Assembly (NCBI RefSeq): GCF_012034175.1
Contig: NZ_JAATEJ010000023.1
Coordinates: 99,092 to 163,091 of the forward strand
DNA: 64,000 bases
DNA from: Actinacidiphila epipremni
Lineage (GTDB): Bacteria > Actinomycetota > Actinomycetes > Streptomycetales > Streptomycetaceae
Reading direction: 5' to 3'
This document shows positions 51,308 through 59,802 of this stretch, in pieces. How positions within the stretch are numbered: the stretch's first letter is position 1; the number at the start of each line of letters is the position of its first letter. The notes beneath the pieces were generated by a model. The model was not told where the DNA came from and searched no databases. It worked only from the letters and a program-made list of their open reading frames with translations. The position numbers and the translations under genes were made by a program.

Positions 51308-51913
51308 CTACCTGGCGGCGGTGCGCCGGGGCGAGGTCTTGCGGGCCGAGGCCTTCTTGCCCGGGGTCTTCTTGGCGGTCGCCTTCTTGGCCGGGGCCTT
51401 CTTGGCGGTGGTCTTCTTCGCGGCGGCCTTCTTCGGCGTCGCCTTCTTCGCCGTGGTGGACTTCGAGGCGGTCTTCTTGGCGGCCGTGGTCTTCTTCGCC
51501 GCGGTCTTCTTGGCGGTGGTGGCCTTCTTGGCGGCGGCCTTCTTCGTGGCGGTCCGCGCGGTGGTGGACGCGCCGCCGCCGGTCAGGCTGCCCTTGGGGG
51601 CCTTCTTGACCGACACCTCGCCGGTGCGCGGCAGCTTCTTCGTCCCGCTGACCAGGTCCTTGAAGCCCTGGCCGGCCCGGAAGCGCGGCACGGAGGTCTT
51701 CTTGACCCGGACCCGCTCCCCGGTCTGGGGGTTGCGAGCGTAGCGGGCCGGCCGTTCGACCTTCTCGAACGAGCCAAAGCCGGTGACCGACACCCGGTCG
51801 CCGGCCACCACCGCGCGGACGATCGCGTCGAGAACCGCGTCAACCGCGTCCGCGGCGGACTGCCGGCCGCCTACCTTGTCGGCAATCGCTTCTACGAGCT
51901 GCGCCTTGTTCAC
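51308..51913 (-). CDS. hupS: HU-family nucleoid protein HupS with lysine-rich histone-like tail
   Basis: HupS is the sporulation-associated HU of Streptomyces that compacts spore nucleoids. The 201-residue protein has an HU domain in residues 1-95 (MNKAQLVEAIADKVGGRQSA, VTGFGSFEKVERPARYARNP). The remaining ~105 residues are Lys/Ala/Thr repeats (KKATTAKKTAAKK, KKAPAKKATAKK) like histone H1. The GTG at 51913 has GGGGAAG immediately upstream. The longer frame to 52027 adds unrelated residues. The tail is encoded by a repetitive CTTCTT/GGCGGC tract. Confidence 0.97.
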   Translation of the reverse strand: MNKAQLVEAIADKVGGRQSAADAVDAVLDAIVRAVVAGDRVSVTGFGSFEKVERPARYARNPQTGERVRVKKTSVPRFRAGQGFKDLVSGTKKLPRTGEVSVKKAPKGSLTGGGASTTARTATKKAAAKKATTAKKTAAKKTTAAKKTASKSTTAKKATPKKAAAKKTTAKKAPAKKATAKKTPGKKASARKTSPRRTAAR

Positions 51914-52044
51914 GTCTTCCCCTTCGGAAACTTGCCCGGCGAATGAGTGCGGGCCTTTTCGCACGCTAGGCGGATATATACCGCAAATCAAATACGAAAC
52001 GGGCGAATCACCCTTGTGCCGCAACAAGATCGGGCGTTACGTGA

Positions 52045-52269
52045 TCAGCGATCGGGGATTTGGAGGGCGTCCAACTCGGCGGTCAGGACGTCCAGACGCC
52101 GGGCGGCGTCGGCCAGGTCGTGCTTGGCGGCGGCGGTCACGGCGAGCAGCCTGCGGGTGAGCTCCCGCCTGGTCTCATCAGGGACTTCGGGATTGGCGAC
52201 CCGGGTGTGCGCCTGCTTCAGACGCGCGGCGAGAACCCCGTAGAGCTGGAGTTGGCCGTCGGGTTCCAT
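52045..52269 (-). CDS. Small conserved helical protein, unknown function
   Basis: The 74-residue product starts MEPDGQLQLYGVLAARLKQA. It continues as amphipathic helix (ETRRELTRRLLAVTAAAKHD, ARRLDVLTAELDALQ). It looks coiled-coil with no known domain. ATG 52269 is in frame with an earlier start at 52317, which would add 16 Arg/Trp-rich residues. It lies between hupS and leuD on the minus strand. Confidence 0.7.
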   Translation of the reverse strand: MEPDGQLQLYGVLAARLKQAHTRVANPEVPDETRRELTRRLLAVTAAAKHDLADAARRLDVLTAELDALQIPDR

Positions 52270-52385
52270 GCGTCGATTGTGCCATCTGCGGCGAGTTGTC
52301 GGCCATGACAGGGCCAACCGGGTGCTCCGGGGCTCCCGGACCGGTCCTTCGGCCGAGCGCGCCGGGGGCGCGTGGGCACGCGAAA

Positions 52386-52414
52386 GCGCCCCCCGCGCAT
52401 GTCGCGGAGGGCGC
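52386..52414 (-). terminator. 12-bp hairpin downstream of leuCD
   Basis: GCGCCCCCCGCG (52386-52397) pairs with 52403-52414 with one mismatch and a 5-nt loop. It stands 50 bp after leuD on the minus strand and likely ends the leuCD transcript. Confidence 0.75.
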
Positions 52415-52465
52415 CTGGGCCGTACGGGAAGCGCCGTACGGCGGGAGGTTCGGGCCGGGGTGCGG

Positions 52466-53059
52466 TCAGACCCGGACGGTGCTGGGCTTGAACGACGGCC
52501 GGCGGGCCTCGTAAGCGGCGATGTCCGCCTCGTTGGCCAGCGTCAGGCTGATGTCGTCGAGCCCTTCCAGCAGCCGCCAGCGGGCGTTGTCGTCCAGCTC
52601 GAACGGCGCGGTGACGCCCTCGGCGCGCACCTCGCGGTCGACCAGGTCGACGGTGATCTCGGCGGCCGGGTCGGCCTCGGTCAGCTTCCACAGCTGCTCG
52701 ATGGTCTCCTGCGGCAGCACCACCGTGAGCAGGCCGTTCTTCAGCGAGTTGCCGCGGAAGATGTCGGCGAAGCGGGACGAGAGCACGGTCTTGAAGCCGT
52801 AGTTCTGCAGCGCCCACACGGCGTGCTCGCGCGAGGAGCCGGTGCCGAAGTCGGGCCCGGCGACCAGCACGGTCGCGCCCTGCCGCTCGGGGGCGTTGAG
52901 CACGAACTCCGGGTCCTTGCGCCAGGCCTCGAACAGCCCGTCCTCGAAGCCGTTGCGGGTGACCTTCTTCAGCCAGTGCGCCGGGATGATCTGGTCGGTG
53001 TCGACGTTGCCGCGGCGCAGCGGCACGGCCCGGCCGGTGTGGGTGGTGAATGCTTCCAT
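52466..53059 (-). CDS. leuD: 3-isopropylmalate dehydratase small subunit
   Basis: LeuD pairs with LeuC to isomerise isopropylmalate in leucine synthesis. The 197-residue protein has the swivel domain LRRGNVDTDQIIPAHWLKKV, VLVAGPDFGTGSSREHAVWA and RFADIFRGNSLKNGLL. ATG 53059 begins 5 bp after the leuC stop, with GGAGGT in the leuC 3' end. The pair is divergent from ndgR. Confidence 0.97.
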   Translation of the reverse strand: MEAFTTHTGRAVPLRRGNVDTDQIIPAHWLKKVTRNGFEDGLFEAWRKDPEFVLNAPERQGATVLVAGPDFGTGSSREHAVWALQNYGFKTVLSSRFADIFRGNSLKNGLLTVVLPQETIEQLWKLTEADPAAEITVDLVDREVRAEGVTAPFELDDNARWRLLEGLDDISLTLANEADIAAYEARRPSFKPSTVRV

Positions 53060-53064
53060 GGGGC

Positions 53065-54489
<1,425 letters not shown>

Positions 54490-54602
54490 CGCTGTCCTCC
54501 CGGCCCGCGAGGCATCGTCGCCCCCGGCCAACTCGGTGTGTTTTCCGCGCCCTGTGGTGCGCTGTGTGTCCAGCCTGACGGCTTCCGGGAAAAATTGAAC
54601 TT

Positions 54603-54623
54603 GCGTTTCACAGTGTGAGACGC
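54603..54623. promoter_or_regulatory. Candidate NdgR/AreB operator between leuC and ndgR
   Basis: GCGTTTCACA-G-TGTGAGACGC (54603-54623) is a 21-bp palindrome with a single mismatch. It lies 12 bp before the ndgR ATG and 113 bp before leuC. IclR regulators in actinomycetes commonly bind such sites and repress leuCD and themselves. The function is inferred from position. Confidence 0.75.
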
Positions 54624-54635
54624 GAATATCGTTGC

Positions 54636-55352
54636 ATGGACAACTCTAGCGGCGTCGGCGTTCTCGACAAGGCGGCTCTGGTGCTGAGCGCACTGGAGTC
54701 AGGACCGGCCACCCTGGCCGGCCTTGTCGGCGCCACGGGCCTCGCCCGCCCCACCGCGCACCGGCTGGCGGTCGCGCTCGAACACCATCGCATGGTGGCC
54801 CGCGACATGCAGGGCCGCTTCATCCTGGGCCCCCGGCTGTCCGAGCTGGCCGCCGCCGCGGGCGAGGACCGGCTGCTCGCGACGGCCGGACCGGTGCTCA
54901 CCCACCTCCGGGACGTGACCGGCGAGAGCGCCCAGCTCTACCGCCGGCAGGGCGACATGCGCATCTGCGTGGCCGCGGCCGAGCGGCTGTCCGGACTGCG
55001 GGACACCGTGCCGGTCGGCTCCACGCTGCCGATGAAGGCCGGCTCCGCGGCGCAGGTGCTGATGGCCTGGGAGGAGCCGGAGCGGCTGCACCGCGGGCTC
55101 CAGGGGGCGCGTTTCACGGCCACGGCGCTGTCCGGGGTGCGGCGGCGCGGCTGGTCGCAGTCGATCGGTGAGCGCGAGCCGGGCGTGGCGTCGGTCTCGG
55201 CGCCGGTGCGCGGGCCGTCGAACCGGGTGGTGGCCGCGGTGTCGGTGTCCGGGCCGATCGAGCGGCTGACCCGGCACCCGGGCCGTATGCACGCCCAGGC
55301 CGTGGTGGACGCCGCCGCCCGGCTCAGCGAGGCGCTGCGCCGCTCCGGCTGA
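54636..55352 (+). CDS. ndgR: IclR-family regulator NdgR (AreB)
   Basis: NdgR/AreB controls leucine and other amino-acid genes in Streptomyces and links them to antibiotic output. The 238-residue protein has an N-terminal winged helix (VLDKAALVLSALESGPATLA, GLARPTAHRLAVALEHHRMV). The effector domain has DTVPVGSTLPMKAGSAAQVL and SVSAPVRGPSNRVVAAVSVS. ATG 54636 (MDNSSGVGVLDKA) is preferred, although no clear ribosome binding site precedes it. It is divergent from leuC. Confidence 0.95.
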   Translation: MDNSSGVGVLDKAALVLSALESGPATLAGLVGATGLARPTAHRLAVALEHHRMVARDMQGRFILGPRLSELAAAAGEDRLLATAGPVLTHLRDVTGESAQLYRRQGDMRICVAAAERLSGLRDTVPVGSTLPMKAGSAAQVLMAWEEPERLHRGLQGARFTATALSGVRRRGWSQSIGEREPGVASVSAPVRGPSNRVVAAVSVSGPIERLTRHPGRMHAQAVVDAAARLSEALRRSG

Positions 55353-55462
55353 TCTCTTACGTCCACGGGTACGCCCCGGTCCGCGCCGACGTCGCCGCGG
55401 GCCGGAGCGTCCGTACGAGACGGGGCAGGGGCGAGCTTACGAGACGGGCCCGGGAAACACCG

Positions 55463-55491
55463 GAGCCCGCCGCGGCTGGCGCGACGGGCTC
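55463..55491 (-). terminator. Weak hairpin beyond tRNA-Glu
   Basis: GAGCCCG (55463-55469) pairs with 55485-55491. It lies about 25 bp beyond the 3' end of the first-listed tRNA-Glu on the minus strand and before the ndgR 3' end, so it may end both transcripts. The loop is long (15 nt). Confidence 0.45.
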
Positions 55492-55515
55492 GGTTTCGCA
55501 GGCTCTGCGAATGCG

Positions 55516-55588
55516 TACCCCCGACCGGATTCGAACCGGCGCTACTGCCTTGAGAGGGCAGCGTGCTAGGCCGCTACACAACGGGGGC
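55516..55588 (-). tRNA. tRNA-Glu (anticodon CTC), copy nearest ndgR
   Basis: This 73-nt gene folds as a full cloverleaf. The acceptor GCCCCCG pairs with CGGGGGT, the anticodon stem CTGCC/GGCAG encloses CTCTCAA, and the T arm GCCGG-TTCGAAT-CCGGT is present. The discriminator is A. No CCA is encoded. It is identical to the copy at 55654-55726. Confidence 0.96.
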
Positions 55589-55653
55589 AGGCCTGGCGAT
55601 CCTCACATCATCACGACCGGGAGCGACCCGGAGGGGACGGAATAAAGGATCAG

Positions 55654-55726
55654 TACCCCCGACCGGATTCGAACCGGCGCTACTGCCTTGAGAGGGCAGC
55701 GTGCTAGGCCGCTACACAACGGGGGC
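55654..55726 (-). tRNA. tRNA-Glu (anticodon CTC), second copy
   Basis: It is identical over all 73 nt to the gene at 55516-55588, 65 bp away. The anticodon loop CTCTCAA gives CTC. The copies probably come from one precursor and were kept identical by recent duplication or gene conversion. Confidence 0.96.
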
Positions 55727-55740
55727 TCGCATGAGACGCG

Positions 55741-55812
55741 CTGGGGTACCAGGACTCGAACCTAGAATAGCTGAACCAGAATCAGCCGTGTTGCCAATTA
55801 CACCATACCCCA
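55741..55812 (-). tRNA. tRNA-Gln (anticodon CTG)
   Basis: This 72-nt gene has acceptor TGGGGTA/TACCCCA, anticodon stem GCTGA/TCAGC around TTCTGGT (anticodon CTG) and a T arm with TTCGAGT. The discriminator is G. It lies 14 bp from the adjacent tRNA-Glu and is probably processed from the same transcript. In actinobacteria Gln-tRNA is charged indirectly with Glu by GluRS; gltX is close by. Confidence 0.94.
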
Positions 55813-55895
55813 CCGGAACGCAACCCCTGGGGGTCTTGTTCGGCTTGCGCTCCCGGCCGGGCCTTTCGGCCCTCTCGGGCGGCGCAGGAAGAACA

Positions 55896-56615
55896 TTACC
55901 CGATCAGGGACACCGCTCCAAAACGAGTATCGGGGCGCAGCATCGGGGCCAGCTCGGCGAGCCCGGTGATGCGGGTGAGGTCGGGGCGGTCGCCGGTTCC
56001 GCGGCGGTCCAGCCAGATGCCCAGCAGCCCCGCCTCGGTCGCCCCGCGGGCATCGATGTCCGGCTCGTTGCCGACGTACGCGACCTCGTGCGGCGGCAGC
56101 CCCAGGGCGTCGCAGGCGGCGTGGAAGGCCGCGGCCTCGGGCTTGGAGACGCCGAGCTCGGCGGCGCACAGCAGCACCTCGAAGCGGTCCCGCACGCCGA
56201 GGGCGCGCAGCTTGCGGTCCTGGTGCTCGAAGGCGGAGTTGGACAGCACCGCGTGCCGGTAGCCGGCGGCCAGGCCGTCCAGGGCGGGCACGGCGTCCGG
56301 GAAGAGCGCCCAGGCGGCCTCGTAGTGCCGCCGGTGGCGCTCGAACCACTCCTCGGCCTCGGTGTCGGACAGCGGGCGGCCGAGGAAGTCCCGTACCCGG
56401 TCCCAGTGCCGGCCGGGGAAGTCGGTCTCACCGGCGGCGAGGCGCTGCCAGTGCCGTACGGTCAGGTCCCGCCAGCGGTCGAGGGCCTGCTCGACGCCGT
56501 CGTAGGCGTCGGGCAGGCCCTCGTGTGCCAGGTGGTGCCGCATTCCGGTGCGTTCCGCGCCGTCGTAGTCGAAGAGTGTGTCGTCGATGTCCCACAGCAC
56601 CGCGCGGATCGCCAT
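55896..56615 (-). CDS. HAD-superfamily hydrolase
   Basis: The 239-residue phosphatase-like protein starts MAIRAVLWDIDDTLFDYDGA, with catalytic Asp9 and Asp11 in DIDDT. VLSNSAFEHQDRKLRALG (motif II) and VGNEPDIDARGATEAGL (motif IV) follow. The cap domain is helical. The substrate is unknown. It follows gltX by 9 bp, so it is probably in the gltX operon. ATG 56615 lacks an obvious ribosome binding site, which fits coupling. Confidence 0.93.
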   Translation of the reverse strand: MAIRAVLWDIDDTLFDYDGAERTGMRHHLAHEGLPDAYDGVEQALDRWRDLTVRHWQRLAAGETDFPGRHWDRVRDFLGRPLSDTEAEEWFERHRRHYEAAWALFPDAVPALDGLAAGYRHAVLSNSAFEHQDRKLRALGVRDRFEVLLCAAELGVSKPEAAAFHAACDALGLPPHEVAYVGNEPDIDARGATEAGLLGIWLDRRGTGDRPDLTRITGLAELAPMLRPDTRFGAVSLIG

Positions 56616-56624
56616 GGAGGCAAT

Positions 56625-58130
56625 CTAACCCGCGAGCCTGGCCAGGGCACGGTCGATCCGGGCCAGTGAGCGCTCGCGGCCGAGCACCTGGAGCGACTCG
56701 AAGAGCGGCAGGCCCACCGTGCGCCCGGTGACGGCGACCCGCACCGGCGCCTGCGCCTTGCCGAGCTTGAGGCCGTGCGCCTCGCCGGCGGCCAGCACGG
56801 CCTCCTTGAGCGCCTCCGGGCTCGACCAGTCGGCGCCGGCCAGCTTCTCGCGGGCGGTGGCCAGCAGCGCGTCCGCGCCCTCCTTCATCGCCTTGGCCCA
56901 CGACGGCTCGTCGTCGGCGGGCTCGGGCAGGAAGAGGAAGTCGACGTTCGCGGTGATGTCGGACAGCACCGTCAGCCGGGTCTGCGCGTAGGGCGCGATG
57001 GCCTGCCAGGCGGACTCGTCGAAGTCCTCCGGCGCCCAGGGCGCGTGCGGGGCGCGCAGCCACGGCCGGCACGCCTCGGCGAAGTCGGCGGGCGCCAGCA
57101 GCCGGATGTGGTCGGCGTTGATCGCCTCGGCCTTCTTCAGGTCGAAGCGCGCCGGGTTGGCGTTGACGTCGCCGATGTCGAACTTCGCGACCATCTCGGC
57201 GGGCGTGAAGACGTCCTTGTCGGCGGAGAAGGACCAGCCCAGCAGTGAGAGGTAGTTCAGCAGCCCGTCGGGCAGGAAGCCGCGCTCGCGGTAGAGGTTG
57301 AGCGAGGACTCCGGGTCGCGCTTGGAGAGCTTCTTGTTGCCCTCGCCCATGACGTACGGCAGGTGCCCGAAGCCCGGGATCTGCTTGGCCACGCCCAGCT
57401 CGATCAGGGCCTCGTAGAGGGCGATCTGCCGCGGGGTGGAGGACAGCAGGTCCTCGCCGCGCAGTACGTGGGTGATGCCCATCAGGGCGTCGTCGACCGG
57501 GTTGACCAGGGTGTAGAGCGGCGCCCCGGTGGCGCGGACGATGCCGTAGTCCGGGACGTTCTCCGGGGCGAAGGTCAGCTCGCCGCGCACCAGGTCGGTG
57601 AAGGTGATGGTCTTGTCCGGCATGCGGAAGCGCACGATCGGGGTGCGGCCCTCGGCGACGTACCGCGCCGTCTGCTCGGGCGTGAGGTCGCGGCAGTGGC
57701 CGTCATAGCCGGAGGGGCGGCCGGCGGCGCGGGCGGCGTCCCGGCGGGCCTCCAGCTCCTCGGCCGAGCAGTAGCAGTCGTACGCGTGGCCGGCCTCCTT
57801 CAGCCGCCGGGCGACGTCGGCGTAGACGTCCATGCGCTGCGACTGCCGGTAGGGCGCGTGCGGGCCGCCGACCTCGGGGCCCTCGTCCCAGTCCAGGCCC
57901 AGCCAGCGCAGCGAGTCCAGCAGCGCGACGTAGGACTCCTCGGAGTCGCGCGCGGCGTCGGTGTCCTCGATGCGCAGCACCAGGGTGCCCTGGTGGTGGC
58001 GGGCGAAGGCCCAGTTGAACAGGGCGGTGCGGACCAGGCCGACATGCGGGTTGCCGGTCGGCGAGGGGCAGAAGCGGACGCGGACGTCGGAGCCTGCCGG
58101 GGAGTCGGGGGAAGTGGGGGCGCTAGCCAC
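56625..58130 (-). CDS. gltX: Glutamyl-tRNA synthetase
   Basis: GluRS charges tRNA-Glu, and in actinobacteria usually also tRNA-Gln, which GatCAB then amidates. The 501-residue class I enzyme has the HIGH-like CPSPTGNPHVG (21-31) and the KMSKS-like KLSKR (267-271). LRIEDTDAARDSEES is canonical. GTG 58130 overlaps the FAH gene stop by 8 bp, with no ribosome binding site of its own. The two tRNA-Glu genes and tRNA-Gln lie just downstream. Confidence 0.97.
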   Translation of the reverse strand: MASAPTSPDSPAGSDVRVRFCPSPTGNPHVGLVRTALFNWAFARHHQGTLVLRIEDTDAARDSEESYVALLDSLRWLGLDWDEGPEVGGPHAPYRQSQRMDVYADVARRLKEAGHAYDCYCSAEELEARRDAARAAGRPSGYDGHCRDLTPEQTARYVAEGRTPIVRFRMPDKTITFTDLVRGELTFAPENVPDYGIVRATGAPLYTLVNPVDDALMGITHVLRGEDLLSSTPRQIALYEALIELGVAKQIPGFGHLPYVMGEGNKKLSKRDPESSLNLYRERGFLPDGLLNYLSLLGWSFSADKDVFTPAEMVAKFDIGDVNANPARFDLKKAEAINADHIRLLAPADFAEACRPWLRAPHAPWAPEDFDESAWQAIAPYAQTRLTVLSDITANVDFLFLPEPADDEPSWAKAMKEGADALLATAREKLAGADWSSPEALKEAVLAAGEAHGLKLGKAQAPVRVAVTGRTVGLPLFESLQVLGRERSLARIDRALARLAG

Positions 58131-58926
58131 GCGAGATCACCTTGTTGGTGAGAGTGCCGATGCCTTCGATGGTGACGGCGACCTCGTCGCCGGGGTGCAG
58201 CGGGCCGACCCCGGCGGGGGTGCCGGTGAGGATGACGTCGCCGGGCAGCAGCGTCATCGCCTCGGTGATCGAGACGACGAGGTCCTCGATGGGGTGGATC
58301 ATCTGCCCGGTGCGGCCGGCCTGCCGCAGTTCGCCGTTGACCGTCGCGGTGATCGCGAGGTCCGCGGCGGCGTCGAGGCCGATACCGGTCTCGATCCAGG
58401 GGCCGAGCGGGCAGGAGGAGTCGAAGCCCTTGGCCCGGGCCCACTGCTTCTCGGTCTGCTGGGTGTCGCGGGCGGTGACGTCGTTGGCGCAGGTGTAGCC
58501 GAGGACGACGTCCTTGACGCGCTCGCGCGGCACCTCGCGGCACAGCCGGCCGATGACGACCGCGAGTTCCGCCTCGTGGTGGACCTCGCGGGAGAACGAG
58601 GGGTAGACGATGCTGTCGCCGGGGCCGATCACCGAGGTGGAGGGCTTGAAGAAGGCCCAGGGCGCGGCCGGCACCTCGTTGCCGAGCTCGGCTGCGTGGG
58701 CCGCGTAGTTGCGGCCGATCGCGACGACCTTGCTCGGCAGCACCGGCGGCAGCAGCCTGACCTTGTCCAGCGGCACCTTCGTCCCCGAGAGCTCGAAGTC
58801 AGCGAAGGGGACGCCCTTGATGATGTCGACGACGAGGCCGTCCGTCCCTCCCGGGCCGGAGGCCGGGTCGCCCTTGACCGCGCCGAAGGCGACGTTGCCG
58901 TCGATGGAGAACCTGGCGATGCGCAT
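58123..58926 (-). CDS. Fumarylacetoacetate hydrolase (FAH) family protein
   Basis: This 267-residue protein has the FAH core with metal ligands in VHHEAELAVVIG and the motif VLGYTCANDVTARDTQ. GRNYAAHAAELGNEVP and GDVILTGTPAGVGPLHPGDEV mark the rest of the domain. Family members include fumarylpyruvate hydrolase and oxaloacetate decarboxylase; the substrate cannot be chosen from sequence. ATG 58926 has TGAGG 2 nt upstream. Its gene leads directly into gltX. Confidence 0.9.
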   Translation of the reverse strand: MRIARFSIDGNVAFGAVKGDPASGPGGTDGLVVDIIKGVPFADFELSGTKVPLDKVRLLPPVLPSKVVAIGRNYAAHAAELGNEVPAAPWAFFKPSTSVIGPGDSIVYPSFSREVHHEAELAVVIGRLCREVPRERVKDVVLGYTCANDVTARDTQQTEKQWARAKGFDSSCPLGPWIETGIGLDAAADLAITATVNGELRQAGRTGQMIHPIEDLVVSITEAMTLLPGDVILTGTPAGVGPLHPGDEVAVTIEGIGTLTNKVISRG

Positions 58927-59020
58927 GGCCTCAGCTTAGTGGCCCGGCACCCCTGCGCCCGTCGGGGCGTCGCCGCAGGTCAGGGAACTGGAGAAAGCGA
59001 AAGGGAGGTGAGAAGGGAGG

Positions 59021-59206
59021 TCAGGCGGTGGGGCGCGTCGGCAGTTCGGTGAGCACCGTGCGCCGCGGGTTGGCGGTGGTCGCCGGCAGCGGGCGGGGCG
59101 CCTCGGCCTCGGCGGCCCGCTCGACGGGCACGACACCGAGCTCGGAGGCGTCCTTCAGATGGGCAAGAGTGGTACGCCGCGGGTTGGCGGTCTTCCGACG
59201 GGACAT
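59021..59206 (-). CDS. Small protein with two ANPRRT motifs, unknown function
   Basis: The 61-residue product starts MSRRKTANPRRTTLAHLKDA and ends TANPRRTVLTELPTRPTA. The motif TANPRRT(T/V)L occurs twice, about 35 residues apart. The DNA repeats an ~18-bp GCGCCGCGGGTTGGCGGT stretch at both places. It has no known domain. An in-frame GTG at 59221 or an ATG at 59314 are alternative starts. It lies between the FAH gene and the conservon kinase. Confidence 0.55.
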   Translation of the reverse strand: MSRRKTANPRRTTLAHLKDASELGVVPVERAAEAEAPRPLPATTANPRRTVLTELPTRPTA

Positions 59207-59802
59207 CAGGGTGGTCTTCACGGCCGACTTGACCTCGCGGGCTCGGGGCCCGTCGACGCGGGCCGCGGTTGACAGAAGTACGACTCTTGTCAAGCACAAC
59301 GTTAGCCGCGCCAATTCCCCGTACCGAGCGGGCCAGACATCTGACGGCCTGTGATTTTGCTCACGACGCGAGCGGGAAATCCGGCATTACGGGCGCTTCC
59401 TCGGCGTACCGGAATCGGACATGCGGCGCCGACCGCCATGAAACACCCGGTCGCGGAGTGTCGGCGACATCGCGCACCGCTCATGGACACATGACCCCAA
59501 GGTCCGCGATGTCCGGGTTTCCCAAGATCCAATGTCAACGCACCGTGTGCCGCCGTGAACGCTCAGTCACGGAATCCAACAGGTCGGCTACGGGCCTTGT
59601 TGGGAGATCCGGCACTGTGCTGGAATTCCCCGGACCGCCGCATCACATCGAGCCGGCGCGCAGGGGGCGCGTACGAGCACCGAGCGGCGGTGACGGGCCT
59701 GCACGGACTCCTCGCAAACCGGGGTGCCCGGGGCCCCCATGACTCGACACCGTCCCTATCGCCTCACCGCGGGGGACGCCTGGTCCAGAGGTTGCGACGC
59801 TA
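59207..59802. other. Intergenic region before the conservon kinase
   Basis: This ~600-bp gap, partly AT-richer around 59300-59600, likely holds the promoters of the small ANPRRT gene and of cvnA. I see no reliable -10/-35 pair, operator or RNA. Confidence 0.4.
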
